This document shows, in pieces, positions 20,845 through 27,818 of a DNA stretch of 64,000 nucleotides (positions are counted from its first letter, which is position 1; every line of letters starts with the position of its first letter). Under the pieces are notes generated by a model. That model saw nothing but the letters and a program-made list of their open reading frames with translations, ran no database searches and was not told the origin of the DNA. The position numbers and the translations under genes are program-made. The stretch comes from Terriglobus aquaticus (GTDB lineage: Bacteria; Acidobacteriota; Terriglobia; Terriglobales; Acidobacteriaceae). The stretch lies in NCBI RefSeq assembly GCF_025685415.1, contig NZ_JAGSYB010000001.1, positions 2,976,001 to 3,040,000 on the forward strand, written 5' to 3'.

Positions 20845-22959
20845 TTATCCGATGTCTTCGTTCCAGTTCTCCAGAACGTTCTTGAAGTCGGTCATGAACT
20901 TGCCGGCATCGGAGCCGTCGATGATGCGGTGGTCGAAGCCGAGCGTGAAGCGCTGCACGCTGCGCACCGCGATCACGTCGCCGCCATCCTTGTCCTGCAC
21001 CACGAGCGCTTCCTTGTTCAGGCCGCCGATGCCCAGGATCGCGACCTGCGGCTGGTTGATCACCGGCGTTCCAAACTGCTCGCCGAAGATGCCCGAGTTG
21101 GTCAGCGTGAACGTGCCGCCCGCCACCTCATCCGGCGCTAGCTTCTTGTTGCGCGCGCGATCCGCAATGTCCACAATGCCGCGCGCAATGCCGAGGAAGT
21201 TCTTCTCCTCGGTCTGCTTCAGCACCGGCACAATCAGGCCCCAGTCCAGCGCCACCGCAATGCCGATGTTGATGTTCTTGTTGTAGCGGATATTCTGGCC
21301 CTCGACCGCGGCGTTCACGATCGGGTGCTTGCGCAGCGCAACGATAGCGGCGCGCGTAATGAAGGGCATGAACGTGAGCTTTACGCCGTTGCGCTGCTCG
21401 TACTTGTTCTTTTCCTTCTCGCGCAGCTTCACAATGCGCGTCATGTCCACCTTGAATACGGTGTGCACGTGCGCACTGGTCTGCTTCGACTCCACCATGC
21501 GCTTGGCGATAATGGACCGCATCTTGGACATGGGCACCACTTCGCCCAGCACCGGCGCGGACTCGACCGCGGCCTGCTTCGGCGCCGTGGTTGCGGGCGC
21601 GGACTGCGCCGTGCTCGCCTCCTGCCGTGCGCTGGTCACCGGCTGCGCCGTTCCGCTGCTCACCTGGGCAACGGAGTGCGACGGCGTTCCCGGAACCGAC
21701 GGCGTACCGGAGCCCTGCTGCTGGCCGGAATTGCCCAGCATCGGCGAGCTGGCGCCCGCAGCAGCCTTACCACCGCTGTTCAGGTAGCCGACGATATCGT
21801 TCTTCGTAATGCGGCCTTCGAAGCCCGTGCCCGCAATGCCGGCCGAGCGCAGGTCCACACCGTTCTCGCTGGCGATTTTGCGCACCAGCGGCGACGAGCG
21901 CGGTCCCTTGCCGTCTGCCACCTGCTGCTGAATCGCCGCACCAGCGCGCTGCGCCTGCGTGTCGGGTGTTGCGGTCGGCATCGGCTGCTTGTTCTGCACG
22001 GGCGCGCCCACACCGGCTCCGCCGATCACGGCAACGACCGTGTTGATCTGGACGGTCTGGCCTTCCTGCGCGCGGATCTCGGTCAGGGTACCGGCCGCAG
22101 GCGAGGGAATCTCCGCGTCCACCTTGTCGGTTGAAATCTCAAACAGCGGCTCGTCGCGCTGAACGGTGTCGCCCACCTTCTTCAGCCACTTCGTGATCGT
22201 GCCCTCGGTGATCGACTCGCCCATCTGCGGCATCGGAACCTCGGTCGCCGGTCCGCCGGCATTGCCGCCGCTGGGAGCCGCCACGCCACCGGGCGCGCCG
22301 GGCTGCGATGCGCTCGAAGCAACGCCATCGCCCTGGCCGGTGCCCGCGGGTGCAACAGAGCCCGCCGAGGCCGCGCCACCGATCACCGCAACCACCGTGT
22401 TGATCGCGACGGTCTGGCCTTCCTGCGCCTTGATCTCCGTCAGCACGCCTTCCGCGGGAGACGGAATCTCGGCATCCACCTTGTCGGTCGAAATCTCGAA
22501 GAGCGGCTCGTCGCGCTGGACGGTGTCGCCCACCTTCTTCAGCCACTTCGTGATCGTGCCCTCGGTGATCGACTCGCCCATCTGCGGCATCGGCACGTCC
22601 GTGCTCGGCGTCGCTCCCGGGGCAGTCTGCGATCCAACCTGCGCGGGCGGAGCCGCGGGTGCGGACTGCGTCGCTGCCGAGGCCTGCGGTGCCGCGCCGT
22701 TCGAAGCGCCATTGCTGGAGCCCGCAGCGTCAATCACGGCGACCACCGTGTTGATCGCGACGGTATCGCCTTCCTTGGCCTTCACTTCCTTCAGCACGCC
22801 TTCCGCGGGCGACGGAATCTCCGCATCGACCTTGTCGGTCGAGATCTCAAACAGCGGCTCATCGCGCTTCACGGTATCGCCGGGCTGCTTCAGCCACTTG
22901 GTCAGCGTGCCTTCGGTGATCGATTCGCCCATCTGGGGCATAACTACGTCGGTCGGCAT
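20845..22959 (-). CDS. sucB: 2-oxoacid dehydrogenase E2 (dihydrolipoyllysine succinyltransferase-type) with three lipoyl domains
   Basis: E2 core of a 2-oxoacid dehydrogenase complex, most like 2-oxoglutarate dehydrogenase succinyltransferase, 704 residues. Three lipoyl domains share MPQMGESITEG and TDKVDAEIPSPA, with lipoylated lysines K43, K160 and K279. They are joined by Ala/Pro/Gly-rich linkers. An E3/E1-binding domain lies at about 355-393 (PLVRKIASENGVDLRSAG). The acyltransferase domain ends in FDHRIIDGSDAG (H677, D681). Enterobacterial SucB has one lipoyl domain, so three is on the high side. ATG 22959 has AAGGA 5 nt upstream. It is the last gene of the lpdA operon and follows lipB, whose product prepares its lipoyl groups. 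Confidence 0.88.
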   Translation of the reverse strand: MPTDVVMPQMGESITEGTLTKWLKQPGDTVKRDEPLFEISTDKVDAEIPSPAEGVLKEVKAKEGDTVAINTVVAVIDAAGSSNGASNGAAPQASAATQSAPAAPPAQVGSQTAPGATPSTDVPMPQMGESITEGTITKWLKKVGDTVQRDEPLFEISTDKVDAEIPSPAEGVLTEIKAQEGQTVAINTVVAVIGGAASAGSVAPAGTGQGDGVASSASQPGAPGGVAAPSGGNAGGPATEVPMPQMGESITEGTITKWLKKVGDTVQRDEPLFEISTDKVDAEIPSPAAGTLTEIRAQEGQTVQINTVVAVIGGAGVGAPVQNKQPMPTATPDTQAQRAGAAIQQQVADGKGPRSSPLVRKIASENGVDLRSAGIAGTGFEGRITKNDIVGYLNSGGKAAAGASSPMLGNSGQQQGSGTPSVPGTPSHSVAQVSSGTAQPVTSARQEASTAQSAPATTAPKQAAVESAPVLGEVVPMSKMRSIIAKRMVESKQTSAHVHTVFKVDMTRIVKLREKEKNKYEQRNGVKLTFMPFITRAAIVALRKHPIVNAAVEGQNIRYNKNINIGIAVALDWGLIVPVLKQTEEKNFLGIARGIVDIADRARNKKLAPDEVAGGTFTLTNSGIFGEQFGTPVINQPQVAILGIGGLNKEALVVQDKDGGDVIAVRSVQRFTLGFDHRIIDGSDAGKFMTDFKNVLENWNEDIG

Positions 22960-23146
22960 AGACATCCTTCGCGATTCGCTCGCGGCGCGCGTACGCACCA
23001 GCAGCGGGTTTGCGCCTCAAACCAATCCGGCCAAAGGCCAGAATCAGGCGAGCGTCATCGCCAACGATTATAGAGAGAAGCGGCGAACCCTCGCTGAAAC
23101 GGCCGGATCACGCGCGTTTACCGGGCCAGGCACCTGCCCGATTGTC

Positions 23147-23893
23147 CTACTGCGAGCTAGCCGCCGCGCGCTGCAGCAGATGCTCCAGCGACTCGGCATG
23201 CAGCATCTGCCGCCCAAACACGCCGCCGAGGCAGCGGCTCACCACGTTGCGCGCGTTCTCCATGGTCGGCGCCAGCGCGGGCGGATCATCCACCTCGTTC
23301 TCCAGCGACGTGGGCACGCGGTCCGTAATGCCGCACGGCACGATCCAGTCGAAATCGCGCAGGTCGGTTGTCACGTTCAGAGCGAAGCCGTGCGACGTGA
23401 TGCCGCACGACACATGTACGCCGATCGCCGCAATCTTCTTCTCCAGCACCGACCCGCCGCCCACCGTCCACACGCCCGTGCGGCCCGCGATCCGCTGCGC
23501 GGGAACGCCGAACTCGCGGCAGGCGCGGATCAGCACCTCTTCCAGCAGGCGGACATAGTCCACCGGTCCAAGGTGCGGCCCCTTCTTCCCGGGCAGGTCG
23601 CCGCGCAGATCGACAATGGGATAGCCGACCAACTGTCCCGGCCCGTGATACGTCACGTCGCCGCCGCGATTGATCTCGTGAATCTCCACGCCACGCGCGC
23701 ACAGCAGGTCATCGCTCGCCAGCACGTTCTCGCGCTTCGCATTGCGCCCCAGCGTTAGCACGGGCGGATGCTCCAGCAACACCAGCGTGTCCGCAATGGC
23801 ACCAGCCTTGCGCGCTGCGATCAGCTCCCGTTGCACGCGCAGCCCCTCGGCATACGAAACACGTCCAAGCTGCAGGAGATGAACGAAGCTCAT
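23147..23893 (-). CDS. lipB: octanoyltransferase LipB
   Basis: Transfers octanoyl from acyl carrier protein to lipoyl domains, the first step of lipoate synthesis. A 248-residue protein with the hallmark RGGDVTYHGPGQLVGYP (76-92). The catalytic lysine is in KKIAAIG (K153) and the catalytic cysteine in IVPCGI (C187). The final 40 residues form a variable tail. ATG 23893 is preceded by GAGAAG. It lies between the HicA toxin gene and sucB, whose product carries three lipoyl domains and is its likely substrate. lipA is not in the window. Confidence 0.95.
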   Translation of the reverse strand: MSFVHLLQLGRVSYAEGLRVQRELIAARKAGAIADTLVLLEHPPVLTLGRNAKRENVLASDDLLCARGVEIHEINRGGDVTYHGPGQLVGYPIVDLRGDLPGKKGPHLGPVDYVRLLEEVLIRACREFGVPAQRIAGRTGVWTVGGGSVLEKKIAAIGVHVSCGITSHGFALNVTTDLRDFDWIVPCGITDRVPTSLENEVDDPPALAPTMENARNVVSRCLGGVFGRQMLHAESLEHLLQRAAASSQ

Positions 23894-23925
23894 GTCTACT
23901 TCTTCTCGCGTCCGATTTCGGGAAG

Positions 23926-24096
23926 CTACAGCCCGCGACAGATTTTGCGGGGCAACAGGTCAGACACTTCCGTGTGGCGCGGCACCGCTTCGGTTTGCCC
24001 CGTCGCGGGGTTGGTCCAAAGAGAGTGCGCTCCGCCCTCCCTTTTCAAATAACAACCGTAGATCCGGAGAAAGCGGAGCAGAGCTTCGCGCTTCAC
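23926..24096 (-). CDS. hicA: HicA-type mRNA interferase toxin (56 aa, GTG start)
   Basis: A short gene on the minus strand whose GTG start overlaps the hicB stop in a GTGA junction. The translation starts VKREALLRFLRIYGCYLKRE and continues GGAHSLWTNPATGQT and EAVPRHTEVSDLLPRKICRGL. This is the HicA fold: a small dsRNA-binding-like ribonuclease with the catalytic His24 in GGAHSLW, then a basic helix. HicA cleaves mRNA and is neutralised by HicB. The gene is complete and ends 32 bp before lipB. The order is hicB then hicA, the reverse of the usual arrangement. It is small and GTG-started, so easily missed. Confidence 0.88.
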   Translation of the reverse strand: MKREALLRFLRIYGCYLKREGGAHSLWTNPATGQTEAVPRHTEVSDLLPRKICRGL

Positions 24097-24308
24097 GCGA
24101 CCTGAACCGTTTGAATCAGCGCGTCCGGAGGAACGCCGCGCAAGCCATCCTCGCGGCGGTCCTCCAGCAGTAAAGCAATCGCCTCAGAAAGATTGTCTCG
24201 GCACTCTTCCAGCGTTTTGCCTTGCCCATTTGCACCGGGCATTTCGGGCGACCAGGCAACAAACCAGTCACCATCCCGCTCGATCACTGCACTGAATTCA
24301 TGACGCAT
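24093..24308 (-). CDS. hicB: HicB-family antitoxin
   Basis: A 71-residue protein with the HicB partial RNase H-like fold: FSAVIERDGDWFVAWSPEMP, then GKTLEECRDNLSEAIALLLE. HicB binds and inhibits HicA. The protein ends right after the core fold, with no C-terminal ribbon-helix-helix or HTH domain. Self-repression by DNA binding is therefore doubtful and the pair may depend on the host operon's promoter. ATG 24308 has a strong GGAGGAG site and starts only 15 bp after the lpdA stop, indicating cotranscription. Confidence 0.92.
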   Translation of the reverse strand: MRHEFSAVIERDGDWFVAWSPEMPGANGQGKTLEECRDNLSEAIALLLEDRREDGLRGVPPDALIQTVQVA

Positions 24309-24323
24309 ACAGTCTCCTCCGCC

Positions 24324-25754
24324 CTACGCGTTCAGGCTCATGCCCTTTACGCTCGCGAATCCGTCCAGCAGGCTCTCGCTCAGCGTGGGGTGCGGGTGCT
24401 GCGTGAACATCAGTTCGTCGATGGTCACCTCCGCCTCGATCGCCAGCACCGCCTCCTGGATCAGCTCCGTGGCGTACGGCCCGATGATGTGCACGCCCAG
24501 CACCTCGCCGTAAGTCTCGTCCGCGATTACCTTCACAAAGCCGTCGTGCGCGTTCAGGATCGTCGCCTTTGAATTGCCGGCCAGCGGGAACTTGCCCACC
24601 TTGATCTTCCAGCCGTTCTTCTCGGCCATTTCGCGCGCCATCGCCTCGTTCAGGCCCACGGAACCGATCTGCGGCTCGCAATAGGTGCACGCCGGAATGC
24701 GGTTGCGCGTGACGGGCTTGTACGGCTTGCCCGCCATGTGCGCCGCGGCCACGGCACCCGCCATGGCTCCGCCGTGTGCGAGCAGCGGCAGACCGGCGAC
24801 GATGTCTCCAATCGCGTACAGCCCCGGCTCCGTCGTCTCGAAGTGATCGTCCACCTTGACCGACGTGCGATCCATCTCGACCTTCACGGTCTCCAGGCCC
24901 ACGTTGGCGGTGCGCGGTGCGCGGCCGATGGCGATCAGCACCTTCTCCACCTCGAGCACCTGGTCCTTGCCGTCCGACGTCTTGAAGTGGACCTTGGCGC
25001 CGCCCTCCACCTTTTCCACCTTGTCCATCAGGGCGCTGGTGTGGAAGTTGATACCGCGCTTCTTGTACTGCCGCGCAAACTCCTTGCTCACTTCCGCGTC
25101 CTCGGCCGGCACCAGTCGGTCGGCCATCTCGATGATGGTGACCGGCACGTTGAAGCTGTTGAAGACGCTCGCGAACTCAACGCCCACCGCGCCCGAACCG
25201 ATCACGGCCAGCGACTTCGGCATCTTGTCCAGCGACAGGATCTCCACGTTGGTCAGGATGGTCTCATCCGCCTGCAGACCGGGGATCATGCGCGCGTCGG
25301 AACCGCTGGCCAGCACGACCTTCTTCGCCTGCACCTGCGACTTCTGGCCGTCGTTGTCCACGTCCACCGAGAACACGCCACCCTTCGCGCCGCCGTTCAG
25401 CTTGCCGTAGCCGCGCACCAGCGTGACCTTGTTCTTCTTCACCAGGTACTGCAGGCCGTTGGTGTGCTTGCTGATGATCTCGTTCTTGCGCTTCAACACC
25501 TGCGGCCAGTTGATCGTGCCGGCGCCGATGTTATCGATGCCGTACATGCCGCCTTCCTTGGCGTGATCGAAGATCTCCGCCGAAAACAGCATCGCCTTCG
25601 TCGGCACGCAGCCCACGTGCAGGCACGTTCCACCCAGCTTGTCGCTCTTCTCAATCAGCGCGACCTTCAGGCCATACTGCGCCGCGCGAAACGCACACGA
25701 ATACCCCGCCGGACCACCGCCGATCACGGCCACATCGAACACTGTCTCTGCCAC
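24324..25754 (-). CDS. lpdA: dihydrolipoyl dehydrogenase (E3)
   Basis: Flavoprotein that reoxidises dihydrolipoyl groups of 2-oxoacid dehydrogenases with NAD+. A 476-residue protein. The FAD-binding start is FDVAVIGGGPAGYSCAFRAA and the redox disulfide is in GGTCLHVGCVPTKAM. The NAD domain has SLAVIGSGAVGVEFASVF. The C-terminal His-Glu pair of the dimer interface is in TQHPHPTLSE. I chose GTG 25754 because the longer frame adds about 49 residues of non-family sequence, and GGAG lies 6 nt upstream. It is the first gene of a five-gene operon ending in sucB. Confidence 0.95.
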   Translation of the reverse strand: MAETVFDVAVIGGGPAGYSCAFRAAQYGLKVALIEKSDKLGGTCLHVGCVPTKAMLFSAEIFDHAKEGGMYGIDNIGAGTINWPQVLKRKNEIISKHTNGLQYLVKKNKVTLVRGYGKLNGGAKGGVFSVDVDNDGQKSQVQAKKVVLASGSDARMIPGLQADETILTNVEILSLDKMPKSLAVIGSGAVGVEFASVFNSFNVPVTIIEMADRLVPAEDAEVSKEFARQYKKRGINFHTSALMDKVEKVEGGAKVHFKTSDGKDQVLEVEKVLIAIGRAPRTANVGLETVKVEMDRTSVKVDDHFETTEPGLYAIGDIVAGLPLLAHGGAMAGAVAAAHMAGKPYKPVTRNRIPACTYCEPQIGSVGLNEAMAREMAEKNGWKIKVGKFPLAGNSKATILNAHDGFVKVIADETYGEVLGVHIIGPYATELIQEAVLAIEAEVTIDELMFTQHPHPTLSESLLDGFASVKGMSLNA

Positions 25755-25829
25755 GAAACTCTCCACTCTTCGCGCGGCCAGCGCCCGCTCTCCGGGCACT
25801 CCGCAAGGGCGCAGACCTCGGCCCGCACT

Positions 25830-25858
25830 CACATAGATAAGTTTACGCTTTCGGTCAA
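25830..25858 (-). promoter_or_regulatory. putative sigma-70-type promoter of lpdA operon
   Basis: On the minus strand, TTGACC (25853-25858) is 17 bp from TATGTG (25830-25835), about 75 bp before the lpdA GTG. The match to TTGACA/TATAAT is fair. It lies in the 231-bp divergent region shared with the small gene at 25986. Confidence 0.4.
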
Positions 25859-25985
25859 TAGGCAGCGTGGCACCGCAACGGTTCCGTGGGGACAAGCGCA
25901 CCCTGATCCTCGTAATGCGAGTCCTCTACGGACGGATATAATTCTTCCGACCGGGCGACCGCATCTGATCTAGCGAGGTGAAGAA

Positions 25986-26180
25986 ATGGTAAGCGATTTG
26001 GCCAAGCTCACAAATGCCCTTCGGTCCGGTACGCCTCCGAAATCGCGCGTCGATGCAGGCAGTCGGGTGCTCGGCGAAGAGGAGATTGCCCGGGTCCGCA
26101 GTGAGTTCGCCCGCACGGGCAAGGCTGTGGTCACGGATCGCAGCGGAAATCGCTTCCTGATCTCGCGCCGCGGAAAGTAG
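25986..26180 (+). CDS. hypothetical protein, 64 aa
   Basis: Small polar protein of unknown family. The C-terminal half (RTGKAVVTDRSGNRFLISRR) resembles short phage- or plasmid-type regulatory peptides, but not enough for a call. It has an SD-like GAGGTG 6 nt before ATG 25986. It ends 5 bp before the TTG start of the interrupted membrane protein, so the two are probably translated from one message. Confidence 0.6.
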   Translation: MVSDLAKLTNALRSGTPPKSRVDAGSRVLGEEEIARVRSEFARTGKAVVTDRSGNRFLISRRGK

Positions 26181-26185
26181 CCTCG

Positions 26186-26875
26186 TTGACTGCACTGGTT
26201 GCAGGCTTTCTGCTGGTCGGATATCTTCTGGCACCCGGTGCCATTTACCGCTTCGTCTTCTCGCAGGTTCTGCCCTCCAAACGCATTCAACGCACCCGGA
26301 CTGAGGAGATCCTCTTCTCGGTTCTTGCTGTGATCCTGCCCTTTGCCGTGGCGTTCGCTGTGTCCCGCACCGCCATCGGATCCTTTCCTCACCTGCACAT
26401 CGGCGGCTCCAAGAGCGCTGCGTACGAAGCGGTTCTCGAGGCCTTGCTGAGTTCGCCGCCTGTACCGAACGTCGTTCCTGCCTTTCAACGGGCATTTTAC
26501 GAACAGGCACGCTTCTTGCTGTACCTGTGGCCGCTCTGCGCGTTCGAGGCGTGGCTCGTGGGCCGCCTGGTTCGCCACTACGGAGATTTTCCGGAGCGCA
26601 GCTTTGCTCGCTGGCTCTGCGACCGATTTCTCCTCAAGCAGGTGTCGGAGTGGCACGTCCTGTTCTCGCGAATGTCCCTTCCCACCGATGATCCGCGAAC
26701 CGTGGTCGTTGTGGATGCGTTGACATCGCAGAACCTGATCTATCGTGGTTCGCTGGTGAACTGGTTCCTGGAGCAGGACGGGAAGCTTGCCGGCATCTTC
26801 CTGGAAGACGCGGAACGCTTCAACCGGGACGACCTGAAGCGGGATCGCGAGGCGGGCGTGGAGCGCGACCACTAG
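26186..26875 (+). CDS. membrane protein interrupted by in-frame TAG (N-terminal 229 codons)
   Basis: Protein with two N-terminal transmembrane helices (LVAGFLLVGYLLAPGAIY and ILFSVLAVILPFAVAFAVS). A soluble region follows (WLCDRFLLKQVSEWHVLFS, TVVVVDALTSQNLIYRGSLV). The layout loosely recalls DUF6338 proteins; I am not sure of this. The start is TTG 26186. Translation stops at TAG 26873-26875, yet the same frame continues for 57 sense codons with convincing protein sequence. The gene therefore looks broken by a single nonsense change, or read through. See the next feature. Confidence 0.65.
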   Translation: MTALVAGFLLVGYLLAPGAIYRFVFSQVLPSKRIQRTRTEEILFSVLAVILPFAVAFAVSRTAIGSFPHLHIGGSKSAAYEAVLEALLSSPPVPNVVPAFQRAFYEQARFLLYLWPLCAFEAWLVGRLVRHYGDFPERSFARWLCDRFLLKQVSEWHVLFSRMSLPTDDPRTVVVVDALTSQNLIYRGSLVNWFLEQDGKLAGIFLEDAERFNRDDLKRDREAGVERDH

Positions 26876-27049
26876 GAGTACTGGACGGCCATCCCCGGAG
26901 CGAAGCTGTATCTCACTTCGGCCTCGATCACCAACTACAACGTGAGCTACCAGACACCCCTGCGTCCCGCGGAAAAAGCAGCCATCACAGCGGAGCTAAG
27001 TCTCGGGGAAGACATTGACATCAAGCCGTTCGGCGAAAACTCGTACTAG
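26876..27049 (+). other. in-frame C-terminal continuation of the interrupted membrane protein
   Basis: After the TAG the same frame reads EYWTAIPGAKLYLTSASITN and YNVSYQTPLRPAEKA, ending FGENSY and then TAG at 27047-27049. It has no start codon or SD of its own. The EYWTAIPG-like turn fits the end of the upstream membrane protein, so the full gene would be 287 codons. Together with 26186-26875 it can be read as a pseudogene. Confidence 0.6.
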
Positions 27050-27106
27050 CTCCATCAGGCGAGAGGCGGTGGGCGACCGCTGGCACGCCCACCGCTTCGT
27101 TCTCGC

Positions 27107-27361
27107 CTACTGCGCCCAGATGCTCGCGTTCAGGCAGGCCACCACGCCATCGATCACGGCGCCCAGACCCTTGGTAAAATCGTCGGCGTTCACAATGTTC
27201 TTCGCCGCCACGGCATCGGTCATTTTGATCGCGGAGCTCACAATCTCCAGCGCGGCCGCGCGCTTTTCGTCGCCCGTCTTGGCGCCATAGATCTGTTCAA
27301 TGCCCTGCACTAGGCTGGGCAGAATCGCGATCCCACGCAGAAACAGCTTCAAGAAATTCAT
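27107..27361 (-). CDS. hypothetical 84-aa protein, last gene of phage cassette
   Basis: Small protein with a short hydrophobic N-terminus (LFLRGIAILPSLVQGI), then an amphipathic helical region (DEKRAAALEIVSSAIKMTDA). It starts at ATG 27361 with GAGGAGAG just upstream. It follows the XhlA-like holin gene on the same strand after 127 bp and is the last minus-strand phage-type gene. It may belong to the lysis module, but no known family is recognised. Confidence 0.6.
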   Translation of the reverse strand: MNFLKLFLRGIAILPSLVQGIEQIYGAKTGDEKRAAALEIVSSAIKMTDAVAAKNIVNADDFTKGLGAVIDGVVACLNASIWAQ

Positions 27362-27488
27362 CCTCTCTCCTCTCGCTCGCCCAGACTGGGCAGCGTTTTA
27401 GAAAGCGCATCCGCCAGCGCCCGCTTACTTTGCAGCGCAAAGCAGATCGGGGCTGCGGTGCGCGTCCTTTTAGTGCGCTTCCGCGCGT

Positions 27489-27704
27489 CTACTTGCGCAG
27501 GGTGTCCATCGCAAAATGAACCACCGTGAGGGCCACGCTCAACACGCCGCCTACGCCCTTCATCCGCTGCACCGTGCGCTCATGCCGGTCCACACGCTCT
27601 TCCAATTGGCTCAGCCGGCCGGGCTGGCCAACGCCAAGCAGGGCGTGCATCTGGCTCTTCAATGCGCTCAGGTCCGTCAGGACCTGGCTCTCGAATTCCG
27701 TCAT
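27489..27704 (-). CDS. XhlA-like holin/hemolysin accessory protein, 71 aa
   Basis: A coiled-coil region (LSQLEERVDRHERTVQRMKG) followed by one C-terminal transmembrane helix (VLSVALTVVHFAMDTL). This is the layout of XhlA-type phage proteins, which anchor at the membrane and help cell lysis. I chose ATG 27704 because AAGGAGATAACG precedes it; the frame upstream of it overlaps the tail gene region and is not convincing. It suggests a lysis function, although no endolysin was found nearby. Confidence 0.65.
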   Translation of the reverse strand: MTEFESQVLTDLSALKSQMHALLGVGQPGRLSQLEERVDRHERTVQRMKGVGGVLSVALTVVHFAMDTLRK

Positions 27705-27818
27705 CGTTATCTCCTTCGCGGCTCCGCCACAGTGGCGGCACCGGGCAAGCACTCCGGCCTGGCAAACGCTGCCAGCCTCCTGTGCTTCCCGGTGCTCACT
27801 CGCGGACACCGCTCCGTC

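Noticed and set aside
23147-23893. apparent loss of the LipB catalytic Cys near SCGITSHG
   Set aside because: The catalytic Cys of the family lies further on in the PCG motif, present here as C187.
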